From the NCBI GenBank assembly GCA_023397045.1, contig JAEWUR010000441.1:1-5960 (forward strand): 5,960 nucleotides of DNA, written 5' to 3'. The DNA is from Planctomycetota bacterium (GTDB lineage Bacteria; Planctomycetota; Planctomycetia; Pirellulales; Thermoguttaceae). How positions within the stretch are numbered: the first letter of the stretch is position 1; each line of letters starts with the position of its first letter. This document shows positions 1 to 5,960 of the stretch, piece after piece. Made by a program: the position numbers and the translations under genes. The notes beneath the pieces are model-generated. The model was not told the origin of the DNA, did no database searches, and was given only the letters and a program-made list of their open reading frames with translations.

Positions 1-25
1 ACAGCAAGCATGATTGCCAGCCCTT

Positions 26-50
26 CATGCCCACGACGAGCGTGGGCATG
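26..50. repeat. Perfect palindrome, 10-bp stem with 5-nt loop
   Basis: CATGCCCACG (26-35) and CGTGGGCATG (41-50) are exact reverse complements separated by ACGAG. The palindrome is followed by GCACCC. I recall this core as a dispersed intergenic repeat in Pirellulales-like planctomycetes, but only one copy is visible here, so repeat status rests on memory rather than on this window. It has no T-tract after it, so it is a poor intrinsic terminator. It could act as a REP-like element or an mRNA 3' stabiliser for a gene upstream of the window. Confidence 0.6.
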
Positions 51-106
51 GCACCCATTTCTCCGGAACTGCGTAATATAAGAGCAATCATATTAGACGC
101 ACTACA

Positions 107-133
107 CGAGCGAACGTCGCTCGGCGGTTTTTT
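107..133 (+). terminator. Possible intrinsic terminator of an upstream gene
   Basis: CGAGCGA (107-113) pairs perfectly with TCGCTCG (117-123) across a 3-nt loop. Six T residues follow at 128-133, after the spacer GCGG. The stem is short and the T-tract sits 4 nt from its base, so this is an imperfect terminator. No coding region ending just upstream is visible in the window, so the transcript it would stop is not known. Confidence 0.35.
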
Positions 134-160
134 GCCCCATCGCCGTTGCCGTGGTATTCT
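132..160 (+). promoter_or_regulatory. Weak sigma-70-like promoter candidate
   Basis: TTGCCC (132-137) and TATTCT (155-160) each match 4 of 6 consensus bases and are 17 nt apart. They lie about 95 nt before the start codon at 256 and just after the terminator-like hairpin, a sensible place for the promoter of the membrane protein gene. Matches this weak occur by chance, so this is only a candidate. Confidence 0.2.
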
Positions 161-213
161 GATATGTTAGTGGGCTGTTCACCGCAAGTTTATGAATTAA
201 CGGACCATCGTAA

Positions 214-246
214 CCCGAAGCGTAAGCGAGGGACGGCCTCGCTCAC
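214..246 (+). repeat. GAAGCGTAAGCGAGGG repeat forming a hairpin before the start codon
   Basis: The stretch at 214-233 contains GAAGCGTAAGCGAGGG, a core I recall as a frequent planctomycete intergenic repeat (recollection, not tested here). GTAAGCGAGG (222-231) pairs with CCTCGCTCAC (237-246) at 9 of 10 positions around the loop GACGG. The hairpin ends 9 nt before the ATG at 256 and takes up the only purine-rich, Shine-Dalgarno-like stretch (GCGAGGGA), so it could limit ribosome access to the downstream gene. Confidence 0.5.
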
Positions 247-255
247 ACGGCCAAG

Positions 256-2442
256 ATGACAAAGCCCAGGCCAACATCTGCTGCGAACCGATGGTCGATC
301 GCGACGTTCAGCGCCGCGACGCTCATCGGCGCGTTCTTGTTGTTCCAGGTGCAGCCGCTGGTGAGCAAGAACATTCTGCCGTGGTTCGGCGGCTGCCCGT
401 CGGTCTGGACGACGTGCATGTTGTTCTTCCAGACGTTGCTGTTCGGCGGCTACCTCTATGCCCATTTGCTGCAACGATGGCTCGCGCCGCGAAACCAAGT
501 CATCGCCCATCTCGCGTTGGTTGCAGCGGCATTGGCGATGCTGCCGATCCTGCCGGGCCAGGAATACAAGCCGATCGACAGCAGCAACCCGACGTGGCGC
601 ATCCTGTGGTTGTTGCTGGCCACCGTTGGACTTCCCTACTTGGCTCTCTCGGCAACAAGTCCGCTGGTCCAGGCGTGGTTCAGCATCCGCTGCCCAGACC
701 GGTCGCCCTATCGACTGTATGCCCTGTCGAACTTCGGCTCTCTGGCGGCGCTGCTGACGTATCCGTTCGTCTTCGAGCCGTCGCTCGACTTGCCAACCCA
801 GGCAACCCTCTGGTCCGCGGCGTTCGTCGCCTATGCCGCGCTGTGTGCCGTCTGCCTCGCGTGGTTGTGGAAGTCGTCAGTCTCCCCTCTCGCTTTGGAA
901 GAGGGGCCGGGGGTGAGGGCGGCAAGCTCGCCCACAAACGGGACGACTTCTTCCCGCAAAAACCCTCACCCTAACCCTCTCCCAAAGGGAGAGGGGACGG
1001 CTTTTCCGCAAAAAGGAGATGGGACGTCGGTCACGATGCTCCACCGGTTATGCTGGTTGCTGCTGCCGGCATGCGCGTCGCTCATGCTGCTGGCCGCGAC
1101 GAATCACATCTGCCAGGACGTGGCCTCCGTCCCGTTTCTTTGGGTTGTGCCGCTGAGCCTCTACTTGCTTTCGTTCATCATCTGCTTCGACCACGAGCGA
1201 TGGTATCTCCGCCGCTTTTGGGCAGCCGGTTGCCTGCTGCTCCTGGCGGGCGTCGTCGCCTATGAGTACGCTCGCACAGGGCATTCCATCGGACTGAAAT
1301 GGGAGTTGCTCCTGAACGGCTCGGCATTGTTCTTCGTGTGCATGGTGTGCCACGGCGAGTTGGCTCGACGGAAGCCGCAACCTCGCTATCTGACCGAGTT
1401 CTATCTGGTCATCGCGGCGGGCGGCGCCTTAGGCGGACTGTTCGTGGCACTCATCGCTCCGCTGATCTTCTCGTCCTACCTGGAATGGCAGTTCGGCGTC
1501 GTCGCGGCGGCCCTGTTGGCTGCCGGATTGCTGCTATTGCCAGGCCGAGCCGGTCGGCGAGGCATCACGTACTACGTCATCATCGCGCCCGTCGTCGCGA
1601 TGATCGTTTCCTATACGTTTTTCTGGGGATTCGATCCGGTGCCCGCGGTCGATCGAGCGCGCAACTTCTTCGGCGTCGTCACGGTACGAGACGAAACATC
1701 CGACGCTCCGCAACGACGCGAGCGCACGCTGGTTCATGGCCGAATCACGCACGGCCGCCAATCGTCCGACCCGGTCAAACGGCACTGGCCAACGGCCTAT
1801 TACGGCCAGCGGAGCGGCGTCGTCGCGGCGATGGCCTATTTGCACAAGTCGGGACCGATTCGCGTCGGCGCAATCGGACTGGGCATCGGCACCGTGGCCG
1901 CCTATGCCGAACCGGGCGACGTGTTCCGCTTCTACGAGATCAATCCGGCCGTGCTCGATATCGCCAATCGCCATTTCACCTATCTGAGCGACTGCCGTGG
2001 CAAGTCGGACGTCGTGCTGGGCGACGCGCGGCTGTCGTTGGAAAACGAGCCTCCGCAGAACTTCGATCTGCTGGTGGTCGACGCCTTCAGCAGCGATTCC
2101 ATCCCAACGCACCTGCTCACCCGCGAGGCGATGGACCTCTATCGCAGCCACCTCACGCCGGGCGGAGTCATCGCATTTCACATTTCGAACACCTACCTTG
2201 ACTTGGCCCCGGTCGTTCGGGCGCTGGCCAATGACGCCGGCATGACGCCCGTGCTGATCGCCAGCGCAGGCGACGAAGACCGGCTGTGCTACAACAATAC
2301 GTGGATGCTGGTGACCGACAACGTCGGCTTCCTGAAGCTGCATCATTCGGAAATATCCGACGCGTCGACCGGCGGACGCCTCGTGCCGCTGTGGACCGAC
2401 CAGTTCAGCAACCTATTTCAAATCCTGTCCAAAGGAATGTGA
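256..2442 (+). CDS. Polytopic membrane protein with C-terminal spermidine-synthase-like domain
   Basis: The 728-residue product has about twelve hydrophobic segments between residues 15 and 460, followed by a soluble Rossmann-type domain at about 530-700. The early stretch FQVQPLVSKNILPWFGG and the later DVASVPFLWVVPLSLYLLSF (284-303) are typical of the fused MFS/spermidine-synthase-like family. The C-terminal domain has the nucleotide-binding glycine loop GLGIG (541-545), the acidic residue at the end of the second strand (E561 in YEINP), GDAR (589-592) and VVDAFSSDSIPTHLLT (607-622). The DssDP-type active-site motif of true spermidine synthases is not preserved, so polyamine synthesis is doubtful; the substrate and the role of the membrane part are unknown. 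ATG 256 is the first start after an in-frame stop at 223-225; there is no clear ribosome-binding site apart from one masked by a hairpin. Residues 209-258 are an unusual low-complexity insert translated from repeats, in the loop between two membrane segments. The family call is secure; the function is not. Confidence 0.85.
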   Translation: MTKPRPTSAANRWSIATFSAATLIGAFLLFQVQPLVSKNILPWFGGCPSVWTTCMLFFQTLLFGGYLYAHLLQRWLAPRNQVIAHLALVAAALAMLPILPGQEYKPIDSSNPTWRILWLLLATVGLPYLALSATSPLVQAWFSIRCPDRSPYRLYALSNFGSLAALLTYPFVFEPSLDLPTQATLWSAAFVAYAALCAVCLAWLWKSSVSPLALEEGPGVRAASSPTNGTTSSRKNPHPNPLPKGEGTAFPQKGDGTSVTMLHRLCWLLLPACASLMLLAATNHICQDVASVPFLWVVPLSLYLLSFIICFDHERWYLRRFWAAGCLLLLAGVVAYEYARTGHSIGLKWELLLNGSALFFVCMVCHGELARRKPQPRYLTEFYLVIAAGGALGGLFVALIAPLIFSSYLEWQFGVVAAALLAAGLLLLPGRAGRRGITYYVIIAPVVAMIVSYTFFWGFDPVPAVDRARNFFGVVTVRDETSDAPQRRERTLVHGRITHGRQSSDPVKRHWPTAYYGQRSGVVAAMAYLHKSGPIRVGAIGLGIGTVAAYAEPGDVFRFYEINPAVLDIANRHFTYLSDCRGKSDVVLGDARLSLENEPPQNFDLLVVDAFSSDSIPTHLLTREAMDLYRSHLTPGGVIAFHISNTYLDLAPVVRALANDAGMTPVLIASAGDEDRLCYNNTWMLVTDNVGFLKLHHSEISDASTGGRLVPLWTDQFSNLFQILSKGM
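881..919 (+). repeat. Dispersed GC-rich repeat, copy 1, inside the coding region
   Basis: This 39-nt copy matches the intergenic copy at 2455-2493 at 35 of 39 positions with no gap, in the same orientation. It is translated in frame within the membrane protein as SPLALEEGPGVRA. It is also the inverted partner of the copy at 963-997, from which it is separated by 43 nt. Confidence 0.8.
963..997 (-). repeat. Dispersed GC-rich repeat, copy 2, inverted, inside the coding region
   Basis: The reverse complement of this segment matches copy 1 (883-919) over its full length, with a 2-nt gap; the first 23 positions agree at 21. Within it, CCCTCTCCC (975-983) and GGGAGAGGG (987-995) form a perfect 9-bp stem around AAA. 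It is translated as NPHPNPLPKGEGT, a peptide that I recall appearing in many unrelated bacterial proteins where this repeat has entered a reading frame. Confidence 0.8.
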
Positions 2443-2454
2443 GGTTCCACGCTT

Positions 2455-2493
2455 TCTCCCCTCGCCCTTTGGGAGAGGGGCCGGGGTTGAGGG
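2455..2493 (+). repeat. Dispersed GC-rich repeat, copy 3, intergenic
   Basis: This is a 39-nt match to copy 1 (35 of 39), starting 12 nt after the stop codon at 2442. CCCCTCGCCC and GGGAGAGGGG fold around TTT, with one G-A mismatch in the stem. No T-tract follows, so it is not a standard intrinsic terminator, but the stable hairpin could protect the 3' end of the upstream mRNA. The rest of the 116-nt gap holds only the ribosome-binding site of the next gene. Confidence 0.75.
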
Positions 2494-2549
2494 CTGAATC
2501 GCCAACAACTAGAATCAACTTGCTCCATTTCAACAAAACATTCCAAACC

Positions 2550-2555
2550 AGGTGA
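2550..2555 (+). promoter_or_regulatory. Shine-Dalgarno site of the SDR gene
   Basis: AGGTGA is fully complementary to the anti-Shine-Dalgarno end of 16S rRNA (UCACCU). It ends 3 nt before the ATG at 2559. The short gap is acceptable because the match uses the 5' part of the anti-SD sequence. It supports 2559 as the true start. Confidence 0.6.
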
Positions 2556-2558
2556 ATC

Positions 2559-3425
2559 ATGTCTGCCAACAATCCCAACTCGCGTGCGGTCGTCATCACC
2601 GGAGCCTCGACCGGCATCGGCGAAGCGTGTGCCCTGGAACTCGATCGCCGCGGCTGGCACGTGTTCGCCGGCGTGCGTTCGGACGAGGCCGCCGCGAATC
2701 TGCGTCAAAAGGCCTCAGATCGGCTATCGCCCGTGATGATCGATGTCGTCGATCCCGAATCGATCGCAGCCGCGGCCAAGACAATCTCGGCCTCGGTCGG
2801 CGACACCGGTCTGGCCGGACTCGTCAACAATGCCGGCATCGTCGTTTCTGGTCCGTTGGAGTTCGTCGCGGTCGACGCGATTCGCCAACAGCTTGAAGTC
2901 AACGTGATTGGACAGATCGCCGTCACGCAGGCCATGCTCCCGATGCTACGCAACGGACCCGGGCGAATCGTCAACATGGGCTCGATCAGCGGCTTCGTCA
3001 CCGCACCATACATGGGCCCCTACTCGATGTCGAAGTTCGCGCTCGAGGCAATGACCAACGCGTTTCGTCTGGAACTCCGCAATGCAGGCATCACCTCCTC
3101 GGTGATCGAGCCGGCCAGCGTGAAAACGCCGATCTGGGATAAGGCCATCGCCGCGGGCGAAGAACGTGCCTCGCGAGCATCGCCCGAGGCCGAAAAATAC
3201 TACCGCGCCGATATGGAGCAAATGCGACAGGCGTCGATCGAGATGCGCGATACGGGAATGCCGGTCGAGTGCGTCGTCCGCGCCGTCATGCATGCATTGA
3301 CCGCCCGGCGTCCCAAAGCCCGATATCCCGTCGGCATCCAAACCCGCCTCGCCGCGTGCTTCTTCCCGTTCCTATCGAACGCCGTTCGAGAACGGTTCAT
3401 CCTGCGGAGCCTCGGACTGAAATAA
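2559..3425 (+). CDS. Classical short-chain dehydrogenase/reductase (SDR family oxidoreductase)
   Basis: This 288-residue, probably cytoplasmic enzyme is predicted to oxidise or reduce an alcohol/carbonyl pair with NAD(P)(H). The cofactor loop TGASTGIG is at 14-21, NNAG at 90-93, and the catalytic tetrad is complete: N115, S142, Y155 and K159 (YSMSK). R40, after the second beta strand in GVRS, suggests a preference for NADP(H), which is inference. The opening HVFAGVR and the C-terminal RYPVG segment resemble the retinol-dehydrogenase/17-beta-hydroxysteroid-dehydrogenase-like branch, but the substrate cannot be read from the sequence. Length is slightly above the classical 250, owing to an extended C-terminal substrate lid at about 190-288. 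The ATG has a good ribosome-binding site. It lies 116 nt after the membrane protein gene, with a hairpin repeat between them, so co-transcription is possible but not shown. Confidence 0.9.
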   Translation: MSANNPNSRAVVITGASTGIGEACALELDRRGWHVFAGVRSDEAAANLRQKASDRLSPVMIDVVDPESIAAAAKTISASVGDTGLAGLVNNAGIVVSGPLEFVAVDAIRQQLEVNVIGQIAVTQAMLPMLRNGPGRIVNMGSISGFVTAPYMGPYSMSKFALEAMTNAFRLELRNAGITSSVIEPASVKTPIWDKAIAAGEERASRASPEAEKYYRADMEQMRQASIEMRDTGMPVECVVRAVMHALTARRPKARYPVGIQTRLAACFFPFLSNAVRERFILRSLGLK

Positions 3426-3467
3426 GTCCAGAGTTGAGAGTCCAGAGTCTAGAGTCGAGTGTCGAGC
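3426..3467. repeat. Degenerate heptamer array, left arm
   Basis: Starting one base after the SDR stop codon, six consecutive 7-nt units can be read: GTCCAGA, GTTGAGA, GTCCAGA, GTCTAGA, GTCGAGT and GTCGAGC. The array is inverted relative to the one at 3491-3560: AGAGTTGAGAG (3430-3440) is the exact reverse complement of CTCTCAACTCT at 3542-3552. No gene is seen here. Confidence 0.7.
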
Positions 3468-3490
3468 GGCGGGAGATTGAAAAAATCGGG

Positions 3491-3560
3491 GTCTCTCGTC
3501 TCTCGTCTCTCGTCTCTCGTCTCTCGTCTCTCGTCTCTCGTCTCTCAACTCTCAACTCTC
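3491..3560. repeat. Heptanucleotide tandem repeat, right arm (8 x GTCTCTC, 2 x AACTCTC)
   Basis: Eight perfect GTCTCTC units run from 3491 to 3546, followed directly by two AACTCTC units (3547-3560) and a partial third. It is a microsatellite-like array in the gap between convergent genes, ending 14 nt before the stop codon of the minus-strand ligase. Perfect copies suggest recent expansion by slippage and likely length variation between strains. Together with the left arm it could fold into a long stem in either transcript. Confidence 0.85.
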
Positions 3561-3574
3561 AACTTCCCCGCCCC

Positions 3575-5179
3575 TCACGCAAACTCCGCCACCGCGAGAT
3601 CCTTGACCTGCTTCAGGTCCAGCTTGCCGGTGCCGAGCACGGGAATCGAGGGAACGCGACGGAAGCTATCCGGCGACGGGATCCAGAGCGCCGGAAGACC
3701 GTTGGAAGCCAGGGTCTTGCATATCTGGTCCGGCGTCTGCGACAACTCGGTGAAAAGGACGACCAGCCGCTCGCCTTTTTTCGGGTCGGGCGCCGATGTG
3801 ACCACAACCTTCAGGTCGTCCTCATCGAGTTGCAGGGCTTGGCAAATGGCCTCTTCCACGCGAATGTGAGGCACCATCTCGCCGCCAAGTTTCGAGAATC
3901 GGCTGATTCGTCCGGTGATTTTGATGAACCCTTCGTCGTCGATCTCGGCCACGTCGCCGGTAACGTACCAACCGTCGCGCATCACCTCGGCCGTCAAATC
4001 GGGCCGGCCATAGTAGCCTTTCATCACGTTCGGACCGGAAATCAACAGCATGCCCGAACGATTGGGCCCAAGCGTTTCGCCGGTATCGAGATCGATCACC
4101 TTGGCCGAGACGCCGGGCAGAGTCCGCCCTACCGTTCCCTCTTTGACCCCTTCGTGCTGGCTGCCGGCCGCACGGCTTCCGGGCACGTTGGCCGACACGA
4201 CCGGCGACAACTCGGTAGCGCCGTAGCCTTCCACCGGCCGAACGCCGAATTTCTGCTCAAACGCATCGCAAACTTCCGAAGGGAGTCGCTCGGCGCCCGT
4301 GAAAACAACATCCAACTTCGCAAAATCTTCGGGATCGCAACGCCGCAAATACGACCGAACGAAAGTGGGCGTGCTGACCATGATCGTCACGCCGTGCTTG
4401 CCGCAGAGTTTGCCGACCTCGCGTGCCTCCAACGGGTTGAAGTGATACACGCCCTTCGGCGGAAGCGACAACACCGTCCAAAGCGTCGTCGTATAGCCGA
4501 ACGAATGGAAGATCGGCAGGATGCCCAGCATGACGTCGTCGGGGGCCAGACGGATAATCTGATCGACCGCCTTGACGTTCGAACCCACATTGTCGTGCGT
4601 CAACATCACGCCCTTGGGTCGCCCGGTCGAGCCCGACGTAAAAATGACCGTCAGCAGATCGTCCTTCGCGATCTCCGTCAATCCGAGGTGCCGTTCGAGC
4701 CAAGCCAACGGCGAAAGCCAGGCCGTGGCGAACGCCAGTATCTTGGCGGTCGTCGAGATCCGCTTCGCGATGTCTTCGAGATAGACCAAATCGGCGTTGA
4801 GCCTCAGGTTGAACCGCTCCATGAAGCGGCGACTGGTGATGATGCAACGAACTCCGCATTGCACGATGCACTCGTTCATCACCTCGGCCGTCGCGGTATA
4901 GTTCAGATTGACCGCCACCTGACCGTCGATGCCCAAGGCCGCGTTGACCACGGCGCACGCCACGCTGGGCGGCAGCAGAATCCCGACTCGCTGGGATCGC
5001 GTGGTGCCGTAAACGTTTCGCCGCAGGTAGCCGCGCAACAGAAGCGTTCGCGTCAGCAGCGCCCCGCCCGAAAGTTGCGCGCCGGTCGAGTCCGCTACTT
5101 TTTTCGCTCGCATCCGGCGGCGACACATGCCGAGGAACTGCCGCGGGAGGATCAGGTCGTCGGGAATGGGTTGAGTCAT
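3575..5179 (-). CDS. Aas-type acyl-ACP synthetase / long-chain fatty acid ligase (AMP-binding)
   Basis: This 534-residue ANL-superfamily adenylating enzyme activates a fatty acid with ATP and transfers it to ACP (or CoA). The P-loop TSGSTGRPKG is at 181-190, GYGATELSP (motif A5) at 318-326, GWYVTGD (A7) at 403-409, GRISRFSKLGGEMV (A8) at 423-436, and the C-terminal catalytic lysine is K519 in GTGKLD. The GRxxRFxKxxGEMV form of A8 is the one in the synthetase half of E. coli Aas, and the N-terminal VADSTGAQLSGGALLTRTLLL matches the start of that half in fused proteins. The ATG overlaps the stop of the upstream PlsC gene as ATGA, so translation is probably coupled; GGAAG lies 9 nt before it. 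It probably supplies acyl groups to the PlsC partner for lysophospholipid re-acylation at the inner membrane. A stand-alone acyl-CoA ligase role is the alternative. Confidence 0.9.
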   Translation of the reverse strand: MTQPIPDDLILPRQFLGMCRRRMRAKKVADSTGAQLSGGALLTRTLLLRGYLRRNVYGTTRSQRVGILLPPSVACAVVNAALGIDGQVAVNLNYTATAEVMNECIVQCGVRCIITSRRFMERFNLRLNADLVYLEDIAKRISTTAKILAFATAWLSPLAWLERHLGLTEIAKDDLLTVIFTSGSTGRPKGVMLTHDNVGSNVKAVDQIIRLAPDDVMLGILPIFHSFGYTTTLWTVLSLPPKGVYHFNPLEAREVGKLCGKHGVTIMVSTPTFVRSYLRRCDPEDFAKLDVVFTGAERLPSEVCDAFEQKFGVRPVEGYGATELSPVVSANVPGSRAAGSQHEGVKEGTVGRTLPGVSAKVIDLDTGETLGPNRSGMLLISGPNVMKGYYGRPDLTAEVMRDGWYVTGDVAEIDDEGFIKITGRISRFSKLGGEMVPHIRVEEAICQALQLDEDDLKVVVTSAPDPKKGERLVVLFTELSQTPDQICKTLASNGLPALWIPSPDSFRRVPSIPVLGTGKLDLKQVKDLAVAEFA

Positions 5180-5960
5180 GCGTTGGGACTTCCGATATCA
5201 GCGGTGCATTGGGTCGTCTGCAAATGCTCGACCGCCCTGCGGACCTCTTCGACGCTTTCCGGTTCGGCCATCGGCCGCCCGAAACGGATCGTGATGGGAT
5301 ATCGCCACTGCTTAGGCCACTTCCAGAAGCACTTTCCGCCCTTATAACTGAAAATGCTTCCCCAAAGGCCGTCGAGGCATGCCGGCACCAGGGGGGCGTT
5401 CGATTCTTTCAATATCGACAAGAACCCCGGTCGGAATTCTTGCAATACCCCGTCACGCGAGATCCCACCTTCGGGGAATATGCACACAATTTCGCCGTTC
5501 TGTAACGCTTCTCGGGCTTGTCGGATCGATTCGACCATCGATTTCCGCGTCGTTCCGATCGGAATGATGCGCCCCAGACGCCCGAACCAACCGAGCCAAC
5601 GGTTGTTGAAATAGTCGGCGAACGCAATCATGCGCGGGTGCCGAGGGCAGGCCAAACCAAGCAGAATCCCGTCGGCCCAACTGATATGGTTCGACACGAC
5701 CAGCGCGCCGCGGCCTTCCGGAATGTTCTCCAGCCCCTCGATCTTCACCCGATACATGCACTTCGTGATCAGTTGCACCGCCAGCCGCGTCGTGTGAAAC
5801 GGCAACTCCTTGGCGATCAACACCGTCACAAACACCGTCGCAATGCCGCCGATCAGGAAGATGGTCCGAGCCGATAGTCCCAGTGGGCTGGATAGAACCA
5901 AGTAAACGCCCGAGGCCGCCAACATGCCGGCAAACGTAAGGAAGTTGTACGCCGCCATGA
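5176..5960 (-). CDS. PlsC-type phospholipid acyltransferase with LplT/MFS-like N-terminus, 5' partial
   Basis: The frame is open to the window edge; 260 residues can be read from the first visible ATG (5958). The acyltransferase domain spans about 70-235, with the catalytic NHxxxxD box NHISWAD (90-96; H91, D96), the GTTRKS segment (135-140), FPEGGISRDG (161-170), which binds the glycerophosphate, and VPACLDG (191-197). Ahead of it are two hydrophobic segments (about 7-23 and 32-50) that resemble the last two helices of the lysophospholipid flippase LplT, as in fused MFS-PlsC-ligase proteins. This suggests that the visible ATG is internal and that the real protein is much longer, with a full transporter domain upstream. 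It would acylate lysophospholipid at the inner membrane using acyl groups activated by the overlapping downstream ligase. A free-standing 1-acyl-glycerol-3-phosphate acyltransferase of 260 residues is the alternative. Confidence 0.85.
   Translation of the reverse strand, partial: MAAYNFLTFAGMLAASGVYLVLSSPLGLSARTIFLIGGIATVFVTVLIAKELPFHTTRLAVQLITKCMYRVKIEGLENIPEGRGALVVSNHISWADGILLGLACPRHPRMIAFADYFNNRWLGWFGRLGRIIPIGTTRKSMVESIRQAREALQNGEIVCIFPEGGISRDGVLQEFRPGFLSILKESNAPLVPACLDGLWGSIFSYKGGKCFWKWPKQWRYPITIRFGRPMAEPESVEEVRRAVEHLQTTQCTADIGSPNA

Noticed and set aside
881..1020. Frameshift or intergenic gap splitting the membrane protein into two genes
   Set aside because: The frame remains open across both repeats, and the membrane segments on either side continue the expected order of the family, so a single gene with an insert is the simpler reading.
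1299..2201. 300-codon plus-strand reading frame within the membrane protein gene
   Set aside because: It is an out-of-frame, arginine-rich shadow of a region whose main frame carries the conserved Rossmann-domain motifs.
1534..2346. 270-codon minus-strand reading frame opposite the spermidine-synthase-like domain
   Set aside because: It shows no domain motifs or plausible gene context and lies entirely opposite a well-supported coding region.
3491..3560. CRISPR-like array
   Set aside because: The units are 7 nt with no spacers; this is a simple tandem repeat. No cas gene is present.
5170..5200. Programmed ribosomal frameshift joining the acyltransferase and ligase
   Set aside because: The ligase frame is -1 relative to the acyltransferase, but I see no slippery heptamer before the ATGA junction, and a normal start codon with a GGAAG site upstream explains the arrangement.
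3269..5347. Very long plus-strand reading frame of 692 codons opposite the ligase and acyltransferase genes
   Set aside because: Its translation is arginine- and histidine-rich with no recognisable domain. It overlaps the end of the SDR gene and reads through the heptamer arrays, while the minus strand carries complete, motif-rich proteins. It is an antisense shadow of high-G+C coding sequence.

Overview
This 6 kb window has about 60% G+C and looks like chromosomal DNA from a planctomycete, probably of the Pirellulales type, or a metagenome-assembled relative. That assignment rests on two things. The first is the set of short palindromic repeats, whose cores (CATGCCCACG/CGTGGGCATG, GAAGCGTAAGCGAGGG and CCCTCTCCC/GGGAGAGGG) I recall as common in planctomycete genomes. 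The second is a large membrane-bound spermidine-synthase-like protein of a kind that is abundant in that phylum. The assignment is inference; no rRNA or marker gene is present.

Layout: positions 1-255 are non-coding and hold a perfect palindrome, a terminator-like hairpin and a second hairpin just before the first start codon. Positions 256-2442 (+) encode a 728-residue polytopic protein with a C-terminal spermidine-synthase-like Rossmann domain; it carries an in-frame, repeat-derived insert of about 50 residues. A third copy of the same repeat lies just after its stop codon. Positions 2559-3425 (+) encode a classical short-chain dehydrogenase/reductase. Positions 3426-3574 are a convergent intergenic region filled with heptanucleotide tandem repeats in two opposing arms. 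On the minus strand, positions 5960-3575 form a two-gene operon overlapping by ATGA: a PlsC-type acyltransferase with the tail of an LplT/MFS-like membrane domain (it runs off the window edge), then an Aas-type acyl-ACP synthetase/acyl-CoA ligase.

The minus-strand pair is the clearest functional unit. Together the two proteins correspond to the MFS-PlsC-AMP-ligase architecture of acyl-[ACP]-phospholipid O-acyltransferases, which take up lysophospholipid and re-acylate it with fatty acid activated on ACP. Here the activity is split into two translationally coupled reading frames. The SDR and the spermidine-synthase-like protein have no evident pathway link to it or to each other.

I found no convincing new defence or mobile system. 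The most unusual signals are the repeat recruited into a coding region, the opposing heptamer arrays between convergent genes, and the split acyltransferase/synthetase.
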